Assembly (NCBI GenBank): GCA_018819515.1
Contig: JAHJPX010000002.1
Location: 62,001 to 126,000, forward strand
Source of the DNA: Gammaproteobacteria bacterium
GTDB lineage: Bacteria > Pseudomonadota > Gammaproteobacteria > Burkholderiales > Rhodocyclaceae
Reading direction: 5' to 3'
Length of the DNA stretch: 64,000 nucleotides
Shown: positions 43,827 through 52,206 of the stretch, piece by piece
How positions within the stretch are numbered: position 1 is the stretch's first letter
Layout: each line of letters opens with the position of its first letter
Notes under the pieces: model-generated
Seen by the model: the letters and a program-made list of their open reading frames with translations, nothing else
The model's database searches: none
What the model was told of the DNA's origin: nothing
Made by a program: the position numbers and the translations under genes

Positions 43827-45092
43827 ATGGCTGAGAAGAAAACGACGGACAAGCTGCTGTATTGCTCTTTCTGCGGCAAGAGCCAGCACGAAGTCAAGAA
43901 GTTGATCGCCGGCCCGTCGGTGTTCATCTGCGACGAGTGCATCGATCTGTGCAACGACATCATTCGCGACGAATCCGCTACCGACAGTGACGGCGCGCCG
44001 ACACGCGACTTGCCGACGCCAGCCGAGATCCGCGGCATTCTCGATCAATACGTGATCGGTCAGGAGATGGCGAAGAAGATTCTCGCCGTGGCCGTCTACA
44101 ACCACTACAAGCGACTGCACCACCGCCAGAAGGGTACCGACGAGGTCGAACTGGCGAAGAGCAACATCCTGCTCATCGGTCCGACCGGCTCCGGCAAGAC
44201 GCTGCTGGCGCAGACGCTCGCGCGCCTGCTCAACGTGCCGTTCGTGATGGCGGACGCGACCACGCTGACCGAGGCCGGCTACGTCGGCGAAGACGTCGAG
44301 AACATCATCCAGAAACTCCTGCAGAAGTGCGACTACGAAGTCGACAAGGCGCAGCAGGGGATTGTTTATATCGACGAGATCGACAAGATTTCGCGGAAGT
44401 CCGACAACCCCTCGATCACCCGCGACGTATCGGGCGAAGGCGTTCAGCAGGCGTTGCTGAAACTGATCGAAGGCACCGTCGCGAGCGTGCCGCCGCAGGG
44501 CGGGCGCAAGCATCCGAACCAGGACTTCGTGCAGATCGACACCACCAACATCCTGTTCATTTGCGGCGGGGCGTTCGATGGCCTGGAAAAGGTGATCCGC
44601 GACCGTTCGGAAAAGGGCGGCATCGGATTCGGGGCCGAGGTCAAGAGCAAGGTCGACAAGAAAGCCGTCGGCGAGGTATTGCGTTCCGTCGAGCCCGAGG
44701 ATTTGATCAAGTACGGTCTGATTCCGGAGCTGATCGGTCGCCTGCCCGTCGTTGCCACGCTCGAGGAACTCAACGAGGACGCATTGGTGCAGATCCTGAT
44801 CGAGCCCAAAAACGCGCTGACCAAGCAGTACCAGAAACTCTTTGCCATGGAAGGGGTCGAACTGGAACTTCGGCCGGCTGCCCTTCAGGCAATCGCCCGA
44901 AAGGCACTGAAACGCAAGACTGGCGCCCGCGGTTTGCGCTCGATACTCGAGGGTGCGCTGCTGGATACCATGTACGAACTGCCAGGCATGGACAATGTCG
45001 CGAAGGCCGTGGTAGACGAGGCGATGATCGACAGCGATGGGCAGCCGTTGCTGATTTATGCCGACCAGCCGAAGGTTTCCGGCTCGAACTGA
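43827..45092 (+). CDS. clpX: ATP-dependent Clp protease ATPase subunit ClpX
   Basis: Unfoldase hexamer feeding ClpP. It has 421 residues. N-terminal zinc finger cysteines C13, C16, C35, C38; AAA+ domain with Walker A GPTGSGKTLLAQ, Walker B IVYIDEIDKI, the pore-1 GYVGEDVE and ClpP-binding IGF (GGIGFGAEV). Confidence 0.97.
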   Translation: MAEKKTTDKLLYCSFCGKSQHEVKKLIAGPSVFICDECIDLCNDIIRDESATDSDGAPTRDLPTPAEIRGILDQYVIGQEMAKKILAVAVYNHYKRLHHRQKGTDEVELAKSNILLIGPTGSGKTLLAQTLARLLNVPFVMADATTLTEAGYVGEDVENIIQKLLQKCDYEVDKAQQGIVYIDEIDKISRKSDNPSITRDVSGEGVQQALLKLIEGTVASVPPQGGRKHPNQDFVQIDTTNILFICGGAFDGLEKVIRDRSEKGGIGFGAEVKSKVDKKAVGEVLRSVEPEDLIKYGLIPELIGRLPVVATLEELNEDALVQILIEPKNALTKQYQKLFAMEGVELELRPAALQAIARKALKRKTGARGLRSILEGALLDTMYELPGMDNVAKAVVDEAMIDSDGQPLLIYADQPKVSGSN

Positions 45093-45122
45093 CACGACAT
45101 TGTCGAATGGAGGCAGGCGAGG

Positions 45123-45151
45123 CTTGAATTCGGCCTCGGTCGCCACCATGT
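45123..45151 (+). promoter_or_regulatory. candidate heat-shock (sigma32) promoter for lon
   Basis: CTTGAAT at 45123-45129 and CACCATGT at 45144-45151, 14 bp apart, match the sigma32 pattern CTTGAAA and CCCCATNT closely. It lies 33 bp before lon, a known heat-shock gene in proteobacteria. Confidence 0.65.
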
Positions 45152-45184
45152 CTCGACGGTAGATTCAACAGATAAGGACAAGCC

Positions 45185-47605
45185 ATGCTCGGCGAAATCG
45201 ATACCCCTTCAGAAAACCTGGAACTGCCGTTGTTGCCACTGCGCGACGTGGTGGTATTCCCGCACATGGTGATCCCGTTGTTCGTCGGGCGCCCGAAGTC
45301 CATCAAGGCCCTGGAAAACGCCATGGAAGCCGGCAAGGGCATCCTGCTGGTGGCCCAGAAGTCGGCGGCGAAGGACGAGCCGGAAGCGGATGACCTCTAT
45401 CCCATCGGCTGCATTGCCAACATTCTGCAAATGCTCAAGTTGCCGGACGGCACCGTCAAGGTGCTGGTCGAGGGGGCGCAGCGGGCACGGATCAATCGTG
45501 TCGAGGATCAGGTTGCCCTGTTCGTTGCCGACGCAACCCCGCTGGGCGCCGACGAAGGCGCCGATCACGAGGTCGAGGCGATGCGGCGGGCCATCCTGGC
45601 GCAATTCGATCAATATGTGAAGCTGAACAAGAAGATCCCGCCCGAAATACTGACCTCGCTGGCCGGTATCGAGGACGCCGGGCGGCTGGCGGACACCATC
45701 GCCGCGCACCTGCCGATGAAGCTCGAACTCAAGCAGGAGATTCTTGAGCTGTTCGATGTCGGCGACCGGCTCGAAAAGCTGTTGTCGCAACTGGAAACGG
45801 AACTCGACATCCTTCAGGTCGAAAAACGCATCCGCGGCCGCGTCAAGCGCCAGATGGAGAAGAGCCAGCGCGAGTACTACCTGAACGAACAGGTCAAGGC
45901 GATCCAGAAGGAACTCGGAGAAGGCGAAGAGGGTGCCGATCTCGAGGAAATGGAGAAGAAGATCCGCACCGCCGGCATGAGCAAGGAAGCGCTGGCCAAG
46001 GCAAACGCGGAATTCAAGAAGCTCAAGCTGATGTCGCCGATGTCCGCCGAGGCGACCGTCGTGCGCAACTACATCGACACGCTGGTCGGTCTGCCATGGA
46101 AGAAGAAATCGCGTGTCTCCAAGGATCTGAGCGCCGCGGAGAAGATACTCGACAAGGACCACTACGGACTGGAAAAGGTCAAGGAGCGCATCGTCGAATA
46201 CCTGGCCGTGCAGCAGCGCGTCGAAAAGCTGAAAGCGCCGATTCTCTGCCTGGTCGGTCCCCCGGGCGTCGGCAAGACCTCTCTGGGCCAGTCGATCGCC
46301 AAGGCGACCAACCGCAAATTCGTGCGCATGGCCCTCGGCGGCGTGCGCGACGAAGCCGAGATTCGCGGCCACCGTCGTACGTATATCGGCTCCATGCCGG
46401 GCAAGATTTTGCAGAACATGACCAAGGTCGGCGTCAAGAATCCGCTGTTCCTGCTCGACGAGGTCGACAAACTGGGCATGGATTTCCGTGGCGATCCCTC
46501 GTCGGCGTTGCTGGAGGTGCTGGACCCCGAGCAGAACCATACCTTCCAGGACCACTACGTCGAGGTCGACTTCGATCTTTCCGATGTCATGTTCGTGGCG
46601 ACGGCCAACACGCTGAACATTCCGGCGGCCCTGCTCGACCGGATGGAAGTGATTCGCCTGGCCGGCTATACGGAGGACGAAAAGGTCAACATCGCGCAGC
46701 GTTATCTGCTGCCGAAGCAGTTGAAGAACAACGGCGTCCGGCGTGAAGAACTTACCGTCACCGAGGACGCGCTGCGCGACATCGTTCGCTACTACACGCG
46801 CGAGGCTGGTGTCCGCGCGATGGAACGCGAGATTTCCAAGATCTGCCGCAAGGTCGTCAAGGCACTGGTGCTGAAGAGGCGAAAGAACAAGATCGTCGTG
46901 AACGCCAGGAACCTCGACAAGTTCGTCGGCGTGCGTCGCTACTCGTTCGGCATGGCCGAGAAGGAGAACCAGGTGGGGCAGGTGACCGGACTGGCGTGGA
47001 CGGAGGTTGGCGGCGAATTGCTGACCATCGAGTCCGTCGCGGTGCCCGGCAAGGGCAAGACGCTCACCACCGGCAAGCTCGGCGAAGTGATGCAGGAGTC
47101 CATCCAGGCAGCGCTGACCGTCGTGCGCCGGCGCAGCAAGTCGCTCGGCATTGCCGAGGACTTCTACCAGAAGAACGACATCCACATCCACCTGCCCGAG
47201 GGTGCCACGCCCAAGGACGGACCGTCGGCCGGCATCGGCATGACGACTGCGCTGGTGTCGACGCTGACCGGCATCCCGGTGCGCGCGGACGTTGCCATGA
47301 CGGGCGAGATCACATTGCGCGGCGAGGTTCTGCCCATCGGTGGTCTCAAGGAGAAGCTCCTGGCGGCTGTCCGCGGCGGCATCCGGCTGGCCTTGATTCC
47401 CGAGGAGAACGTCAAGGATCTCGCCGAGATGCCGGACACGATCAAGAGCAAGATCGAGATCCGTCCGGTCAAGTGGATCGACCAGGTGCTCGAACTTGCG
47501 CTGGAACGAATGCCCGAACCGCTGCCCGAGCAAAAGCCGGAGGAAGCTGTCACGGCGCCCGCCGTCGCGGGGGCTGTCGACGCTGCGGGGGTCGTTACCC
47601 ACTAA
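45185..47605 (+). CDS. lon: ATP-dependent protease Lon
   Basis: Cytoplasmic quality-control protease, 806 residues. LAN substrate domain at the N terminus, AAA+ domain with Walker A GPPGVGKTSLGQ and Walker B PLFLLDEVDKLG, and C-terminal S16 protease domain with catalytic Ser in PKDGPSAGIG and Lys in GGLKEKLLAA. It ends with an Ala/Pro/Glu-rich tail of about 30 residues. Confidence 0.97.
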   Translation: MLGEIDTPSENLELPLLPLRDVVVFPHMVIPLFVGRPKSIKALENAMEAGKGILLVAQKSAAKDEPEADDLYPIGCIANILQMLKLPDGTVKVLVEGAQRARINRVEDQVALFVADATPLGADEGADHEVEAMRRAILAQFDQYVKLNKKIPPEILTSLAGIEDAGRLADTIAAHLPMKLELKQEILELFDVGDRLEKLLSQLETELDILQVEKRIRGRVKRQMEKSQREYYLNEQVKAIQKELGEGEEGADLEEMEKKIRTAGMSKEALAKANAEFKKLKLMSPMSAEATVVRNYIDTLVGLPWKKKSRVSKDLSAAEKILDKDHYGLEKVKERIVEYLAVQQRVEKLKAPILCLVGPPGVGKTSLGQSIAKATNRKFVRMALGGVRDEAEIRGHRRTYIGSMPGKILQNMTKVGVKNPLFLLDEVDKLGMDFRGDPSSALLEVLDPEQNHTFQDHYVEVDFDLSDVMFVATANTLNIPAALLDRMEVIRLAGYTEDEKVNIAQRYLLPKQLKNNGVRREELTVTEDALRDIVRYYTREAGVRAMEREISKICRKVVKALVLKRRKNKIVVNARNLDKFVGVRRYSFGMAEKENQVGQVTGLAWTEVGGELLTIESVAVPGKGKTLTTGKLGEVMQESIQAALTVVRRRSKSLGIAEDFYQKNDIHIHLPEGATPKDGPSAGIGMTTALVSTLTGIPVRADVAMTGEITLRGEVLPIGGLKEKLLAAVRGGIRLALIPEENVKDLAEMPDTIKSKIEIRPVKWIDQVLELALERMPEPLPEQKPEEAVTAPAVAGAVDAAGVVTH

Positions 47606-47651
47606 TTTGCGATTGACCCTGCCCGAGGGCGCCGGTAGAATCCGCGCCTCT

Positions 47652-47728
<77 letters not shown>

Positions 47729-47759
47729 GGACGCGGTGCCCCGAAGCTCGCACGGAGAA

Positions 47760-47836
47760 CCGCCCGTAGCTCAACCGGATAGAGCACCGGCCTTCTAAGC
47801 CGGGGGTTGTGAGTTCGAGTCTCGCCGGGCGGGCCA
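47760..47836 (+). tRNA. tRNA-Arg (anticodon TCT)
   Basis: Acceptor CCGCCCG pairs with CGGGCGG; anticodon stem CCGGC/GCCGG, loop CTTCTAA; T-loop TTCGAGT; CCA encoded at 47834-47836. Its last 24 bases plus two flanking bases are repeated at 48755-48780. Confidence 0.96.
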
Positions 47837-47838
47837 GA
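47813..47838 (+). repeat. 26-bp direct repeat, left copy (tRNA-Arg 3' end, attL-like)
   Basis: From GTTCGAGT in the T-arm through CCAGA. Identical to 48755-48780. A duplicated tRNA 3' end is the usual footprint of site-specific integration into a tRNA gene. Confidence 0.75.
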
Positions 47839-47846
47839 GCAGTACT

Positions 47847-47878
47847 TCAAAAAAAACGTCGCTTGGGCGGTTTTTTTG
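47847..47878 (+). terminator. terminator after tRNA-Arg
   Basis: An A-run and GTCGC, then a short loop, then GCGG and a run of seven T. Intrinsic terminator of the tRNA-Pro/tRNA-Arg unit. The 311-bp stretch 47837-48147 holds this and three repeat copies but no gene. Confidence 0.55.
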
Positions 47879-47907
47879 CGTCCGGAATCGAGCCCGGGCA
47901 CACAACC

Positions 47908-47931
47908 AAAAGTCAGCCGTCGCGGCACGCC
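47908..47931 (+). repeat. dispersed 24-bp repeat, copy 14
   Basis: AAAGTCAGCCGTCG then CGGCACGCC. The first of three repeat elements within 94 bp. Confidence 0.92.
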
Positions 47932-47935
47932 GAGG

Positions 47936-47956
47936 AAAAGTCTAGCCCCCTACGCT
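47936..47956 (+). repeat. short variant of the dispersed repeat
   Basis: AAAAGTCTAGCC then TACGCT; extra T and no GTGGC, like 25767-25784. It sits between two full copies. Confidence 0.5.
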
Positions 47957-47977
47957 TTTACCTTGTCCCTTGCTGGG

Positions 47978-48001
47978 AAAAGTCAGCCGTGGCGGTACGC
48001 T
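47978..48001 (+). repeat. dispersed 24-bp repeat, copy 15
   Basis: AAAGTCAGCCGTGG then CGGTACGCT. Confidence 0.93.
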
Positions 48002-48147
48002 ACTAGGCTCCACAAACAGAGCGATAGACGGCGTGGGTTTGTTTGGCGATACCGTGCCAGCAGTACTTCTTCTCCAGCCAATTTTGAGGGTTGCTGCAAG
48101 CTGAGGGATATTCTGCTGCCAAATTGTGACATGCCCGCATAAGGGTC

Positions 48148-48534
48148 CTACCCGCGCAACCAGGACACCAATTCGCGCAGTCGCGTCTGCCGCAGCAGCA
48201 GATACGCCACAACGACGCCAGCCGCGCCAGCCAGCCAGTCGTCCAAACCGGCCTGCCGTCCCGGCAGGAACGTCTGTTGGAACTCGTCCAGCGCCGAGAC
48301 CAGCAGCGGCAGCAAAACCAGCAGCCAGGGCCGAGGCCGCAGCGCCAGTTCGAGCAGCACGGTCAGCGTGCCGAAGGTCGCCACGTGCGCCAGTTTGTCC
48401 CACGGGGGAGGCATAAGTCCGACTGCCACCGGTTGCGCGCCGCCGACAAAGAGGCCGAGCACGAATGCGACGGACGCAAGTTGGGAAAGGCGGCGGACCA
48501 ATGTTGTTCGAGTTTTGGGATCCGAAAGGCGCAT
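48148..48534 (-). CDS. VanZ-like membrane protein
   Basis: 128 residues from ATG 48534. Four hydrophobic segments; VanZ-type residues in WDKLAHVATFGTL, SALDEFQQTFLPGRQAGLDDWLAG. The function of this family is poorly known. It is the only gene between the two tRNA-Arg 3' repeats, so it may be cargo of a decayed element or simply a resident gene. Confidence 0.8.
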   Translation of the reverse strand: MRLSDPKTRTTLVRRLSQLASVAFVLGLFVGGAQPVAVGLMPPPWDKLAHVATFGTLTVLLELALRPRPWLLVLLPLLVSALDEFQQTFLPGRQAGLDDWLAGAAGVVVAYLLLRQTRLRELVSWLRG

Positions 48535-48590
48535 CCTGTGAATGATATTTACTTTGGCTGGATCGGCAAGCCGCGGCGGTGGACCTTGGC

Positions 48591-48620
48591 CTGCCACGGG
48601 CCCGGCGAGCGTTGTATAAT
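48591..48620 (+). promoter_or_regulatory. promoter upstream of tRNA-His
   Basis: TATAAT at 48615-48620 followed by GC-rich GGCGGCC, as in stable RNA promoters. CTGCCA at 48591-48596 is a weak -35, 18 bp away. The tRNA starts about 170 bp downstream. Confidence 0.45.
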
Positions 48621-48754
48621 GGCGGCCGTATCTGGTTCGCGTTTTTCCTGGTTGTACCGAAATTGTCCCGAAAACGATGTTGAATTTACCGGAAGAACCG
48701 GGGAAGCGCATCGGACGGGACGCTACGGGAGACGTTGTTCAAGCCTTTCAGTGG

Positions 48755-48780
48755 GTTCGAGTCTCGCCGGGCGGGCCAGA
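48755..48780 (+). repeat. 26-bp direct repeat, right copy (tRNA-Arg 3' fragment, attR-like)
   Basis: Identical to 47813-47838 but not part of a tRNA; no matching 5' half precedes it. It lies 14 bp before tRNA-His. Confidence 0.75.
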
Positions 48781-48793
48781 TTGGTTTATCGGT

Positions 48794-48870
48794 GGTGGCT
48801 GTAGCTCAGTTGGTAGAGTCCCGGATTGTGATTCCGGTTGTCGTGGGTTCGAGCCCCATCAGCCACCCCA
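48794..48870 (+). tRNA. tRNA-His (anticodon GTG)
   Basis: GTGGCTG pairs with CAGCCAC, with the extra 5' G at 48794; anticodon stem CCGGA/TCCGG, loop TTGTGAT; T-loop TTCGAGC; encoded CCA at 48868-48870. Confidence 0.96.
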
Positions 48871-48884
48871 ACAGAATTTGTCGT

Positions 48885-48914
48885 ACGGAGCCTGCGGGCT
48901 CCGTTTTTCTTTTT
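48885..48914 (+). terminator. intrinsic terminator after tRNA-His
   Basis: ACGGAGCC (48885-48892), loop TGCG, GGCTCCGT (48897-48904), then TTTTCTTTTT. Confidence 0.88.
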
Positions 48915-48928
48915 CAGACGGGCTCAGG

Positions 48929-48952
48929 AAAAGTCAGCCGTGGCGGGACGCC
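48929..48952 (+). repeat. dispersed 24-bp repeat, copy 16 (after prmB)
   Basis: AAAGTCAGCCGTGG then CGGGACGCC, ending 2 bp from the prmB stop codon. Confidence 0.93.
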
Positions 48953-48954
48953 GA

Positions 48955-49845
48955 TCACACCAGATCGGCGCGGGCAAGCATGAAGATCTTGCCTTCGCCG
49001 CTGGGGGCGTCGATCCAGGTGAGCGGCAGATCGGGAAACGCGGCGTCGACGATGTCGGCGTTGTGCCCGACTTCGATGAACAGCAGGCCGTCGTCGGTCA
49101 GATGGTCTGGCGCTTTGTCGAGCAGGCGGCGAACGATGTCGAGTCCGTCGTCGCCGGCCGCCAGGGCCAGTCCGGGTTCGTGGCGATATTCGAGTGGCAG
49201 CGCCGCCATCGATTCCGCAGTGACGTAAGGCGGGTTGCAGACGATCAGGTCGTAGCGGCGGCCGGCAAGTCCGTCCAGCAGGTCCGATTCGACCAGGTCG
49301 ATCCGTTCTTCGAGCCCGTAGTCCGCGACATTGCGATGGGCAACCGCCAGCGCGTCGGCGGAAATGTCCACCGCGTCGATGGCAGCGTCTGGAAACGCCT
49401 CGGCCATCAGGATGGCCAGGCATCCCGAGCCTGTGCACAGGTCGAGCGCCTGCGCGATGACGTCGGGATCCGATACCCATGGCGCAAGGCGTTCGAGCAG
49501 CAGTTCGGCAAAATACGATCGGGGCACGATGACGCGCTGGTCGACGTAGAAGCGATAGTCGCCGAGCCAGGCTTCGTTGGTGAGATAGGCGGCCGGCAGG
49601 CGACGCGTGATCCGCTGTTCGAGGACGTTGTGGATCGCCAGTCGCTCGGTTCGTGTCAGGCTTGCATCGAGGAACGGCTCCAGACGGTCATTGGGCAGGT
49701 GCAGCGTGTGCAGGATCAGCCAGACGGCCTCGTCGTAGGCGTTGTCCGTGCCGTGCCCGAAGCAAAGGCCGGCTTCGTTGAAGCGACTGACTGCCCAGCG
49801 CAGCCAGTCGCGTATCGTCGTCAGTTCGTCGACCGGTGAAGTCAT
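48955..49845 (-). CDS. prmB: ribosomal protein uL3 glutamine methyltransferase PrmB
   Basis: N5-glutamine methyltransferase, HemK family, 296 residues. Motif I DLCTGSGCLAILMAEAFP, NPPYV at the active site, and the PrmB-type N terminus (IRDWLRWAVSRFNEAGLCFGHGTDNAYDEA in part). It overlaps dapE by four bases (ATGA) and ends beside repeat copy 16. Confidence 0.94.
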   Translation of the reverse strand: MTSPVDELTTIRDWLRWAVSRFNEAGLCFGHGTDNAYDEAVWLILHTLHLPNDRLEPFLDASLTRTERLAIHNVLEQRITRRLPAAYLTNEAWLGDYRFYVDQRVIVPRSYFAELLLERLAPWVSDPDVIAQALDLCTGSGCLAILMAEAFPDAAIDAVDISADALAVAHRNVADYGLEERIDLVESDLLDGLAGRRYDLIVCNPPYVTAESMAALPLEYRHEPGLALAAGDDGLDIVRRLLDKAPDHLTDDGLLFIEVGHNADIVDAAFPDLPLTWIDAPSGEGKIFMLARADLV

Positions 49846-50978
49846 GCAACGAGCAAGCGATCAAGTACCGAGCGGTAGACCCCGGTCAGCGATTCCAGGT
49901 CGACGAGCGAAACATGCTCGTCAACTTTGTGGATGCTGGCGTTGAGCGGACCGAATTCGGCGACCTCCGGGCAGATATCGGCGATGAAGCGGCCATCCGA
50001 AGTGCCGCCGGAAGTGGAAAGCACCGGATCCACGCCTGTGGTTGCGGCGATGGCCCCGGCGAGGGCGTCGACCAGACGGCCCCGCGGCGTGAGGTAGGGC
50101 CGGCCGCTGATGGTCCAGTGAATCTCGTATTCCAGGTCATGGCGGTCGAGCAGGGCATGCACCGCCTCCTGCAAATGTTCGACCGGACTCTCAGTGGAAA
50201 AGCGGAAATTGAAAAAGGCTTCCAACGCACCGGGGACCACGTTGGGCGCGCCGGTGCCGGCGTGGATGTTCGCGATCTGGAAGCTGGTCGGCGGGAAATA
50301 CTCGTTGCCCTCGTCCCAGCGCGTCGCGGCAAGTTCGGCGAGGGCGGGGGCGGCTAGATGGATCGGATTCCTGACCTTCTCGGGATAGGCGACGTGACCC
50401 TGAACGCCCTTGACGATCAGGCGGGCCGAAAGCGAGCCGCGGCGGCCGTTCTTGATGGTGTCGCCAAAGCGATCCGAGCAGGTTGGCTCCCCGACGATGC
50501 AATAGTCGATCGACTCGCCCCGCGCTTTCAAGGTTTCGACGACGCGGACGGTGCCGTCAACGGCGTCGCCTTCCTCGTCGGATGTCAGCAGCAGCGCCAG
50601 CGATCCCGCGTGATCGGCATGTTCGGCGATGAAACGTTCGCTGGCAAAGACAAATGCCGCAATCGAGGACTTCATGTCGGCGGCGCCCCGACCGAACAAA
50701 AAGCCATCCCGTTCCGTCGGAACGAAAGGAGGCGATCGCCACTGATCGAGCGGTCCGGGCGGCACCACGTCGGTGTGGCCGGCGAAACAGATCAGCGGCG
50801 CGGAATTGCCGCGTCGTGCCCAAAGATTGGAAACGCCGTTGCAATCGATACGTTCGAGCGCGAAACCGAGCGGCGCCAGACGTTTCGCGATTACTTCCAG
50901 GCAACCCGCATCGTCAGGAGTAGCCGACGGTAGCGCAATCAGCTCGCGGGCTAGCGCCAATGTCGGCGATGCTGCCAT
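49842..50978 (-). CDS. dapE: succinyl-diaminopimelate desuccinylase
   Basis: Zinc M20 amidase of lysine/meso-DAP synthesis, 378 residues. Metal and catalytic segments CFAGHTDVVPPG, FGRGAADMKSS, TSDEEGDA, and STSGGTSDGRF. It lies in a dapC-dapD-pilU-dapE-prmB run on the minus strand and touches pilU (TGATG overlap). Confidence 0.96.
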   Translation of the reverse strand: MAASPTLALARELIALPSATPDDAGCLEVIAKRLAPLGFALERIDCNGVSNLWARRGNSAPLICFAGHTDVVPPGPLDQWRSPPFVPTERDGFLFGRGAADMKSSIAAFVFASERFIAEHADHAGSLALLLTSDEEGDAVDGTVRVVETLKARGESIDYCIVGEPTCSDRFGDTIKNGRRGSLSARLIVKGVQGHVAYPEKVRNPIHLAAPALAELAATRWDEGNEYFPPTSFQIANIHAGTGAPNVVPGALEAFFNFRFSTESPVEHLQEAVHALLDRHDLEYEIHWTISGRPYLTPRGRLVDALAGAIAATTGVDPVLSTSGGTSDGRFIADICPEVAEFGPLNASIHKVDEHVSLVDLESLTGVYRSVLDRLLVA

Positions 50979-52150
50979 CAGTTATCCATATTGAGGGTGA
51001 ATTCCGAGAATGACGCGCCGCCATCCCCTTCATCGGTGCCTGACGGGACCGCATTCAGCGATGGCGCCTTTGCTGCCTTCGCCGGTGCGTGAATCTGCTC
51101 GTTGTTGATGAGCCAGGAAAGATTGGTCGGCGAGTCGGCATTCGCCAGTGCCTCGTCGAGCGTAATGGTGCCTTCCTTGTACAGTCGATGCAGATCCTGC
51201 TCGAAGGTTTGCGACCCCGGCGCCAGGCTTTGCTCCATGGCCTCCTTGATGCCGTTGAGCTCGCCCTTTTCGATCAGTTCGGAAATGTGGCGGGTATTGA
51301 GCAGAATCTCCACCGCGGGTGTCCGGCTGCCGTCAGGTTTGCGTGTCAGGCGCTGCGAGATGATGGTGCGCAGTGTGGCGGACAGGTCGAGATACAACGA
51401 TGTTCGGTTCTCCATCGGGAAGAAGTTGATGATGCGGTTCAAGGCGTGGTAGGCGTTGTTGGCGTGCAGGGTGGCGAGGCACAGGTGGCCGGTTTGTGCG
51501 TAGGCGATGGCTGCCTGCATGGTGTCCTTGTCGCGGATCTCGCCGATCAGGATGCAGTCCGGTGCCTGGCGCATGGCGTTCTTCAGGGCGTCGCCCCAGG
51601 ACATCGTGTCGAGTCCCACTTCGCGCTGATTGACAATGGAACGCTTGTGCTTGAACAGGAACTCGATCGGATCCTCGACTGTCAGGATATGTCCCGACAT
51701 GTTGGAGTTGCGATGGTCGAGCATGGCGGCAATCGTCGTCGATTTGCCTGAGCCGGTTGCGCCGACCACCAGTACCAGCCCGCGCCTCTCCATGATGATG
51801 TCGGAAAGCACCGATGGCAGGGCAAGATCTTCGATGCGCGGAATCAGGCTGGTGATGAAACGGACCACGATGCCGACCGAGCTGCGCTGCCAGAACAGGT
51901 TGACGCGGAAGTTGCCGACCTCCGACTTGCTCACCGAAAGGTTCATTTCCCGGGTCGACTCGAACAGCTTGATTTGCTCGGGCGTGAGCAACTCGTAGGC
52001 CATCTTCTGGATCATCGCCGGATCCATGACCTGCTGGTTGATGGGAATGCAGCTGCCGTGAATCTTGATGTTGATCGGCGTTCCCGCCGAGACGAAGATG
52101 TCCGACGCGTTCTTTTCCGCCATCAAGTGAAACAGCTTGTCGAGAATCAT
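50978..52150 (-). CDS. pilU: type IV pilus retraction ATPase PilU
   Basis: Hexameric ATPase of the PilT/PilU type, 390 residues. Walker A VGATGSGKSTTIAAML, Asp box LTVEDPIEF, Walker B ILIGEIRDKDTM, His box LATLHANNA. The N terminus (KLFHLMAEKNASDIFVSAGTPI) and length fit PilU rather than PilT. Its presence implies type IV pili, which also drive DNA uptake in competent bacteria. It is set inside the dap cluster. Confidence 0.93.
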   Translation of the reverse strand: MILDKLFHLMAEKNASDIFVSAGTPINIKIHGSCIPINQQVMDPAMIQKMAYELLTPEQIKLFESTREMNLSVSKSEVGNFRVNLFWQRSSVGIVVRFITSLIPRIEDLALPSVLSDIIMERRGLVLVVGATGSGKSTTIAAMLDHRNSNMSGHILTVEDPIEFLFKHKRSIVNQREVGLDTMSWGDALKNAMRQAPDCILIGEIRDKDTMQAAIAYAQTGHLCLATLHANNAYHALNRIINFFPMENRTSLYLDLSATLRTIISQRLTRKPDGSRTPAVEILLNTRHISELIEKGELNGIKEAMEQSLAPGSQTFEQDLHRLYKEGTITLDEALANADSPTNLSWLINNEQIHAPAKAAKAPSLNAVPSGTDEGDGGASFSEFTLNMDN

Positions 52151-52206
52151 GGCATTCCCTTTCGCAGCGAAACCGGTCTATGTCGGACAGCCTCTGTCGC
52201 TGGGCT

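Noticed and set aside
47908..48001. CRISPR array
   Set aside because: Three repeat elements lie close together, but spacing and sequence are irregular and the same motif is scattered over the whole window and inside genes.
48755..48780. Degenerate complete tRNA
   Set aside because: Only the T-arm and acceptor 3' part are present; no D-arm or anticodon arm can be formed from the sequence before it.
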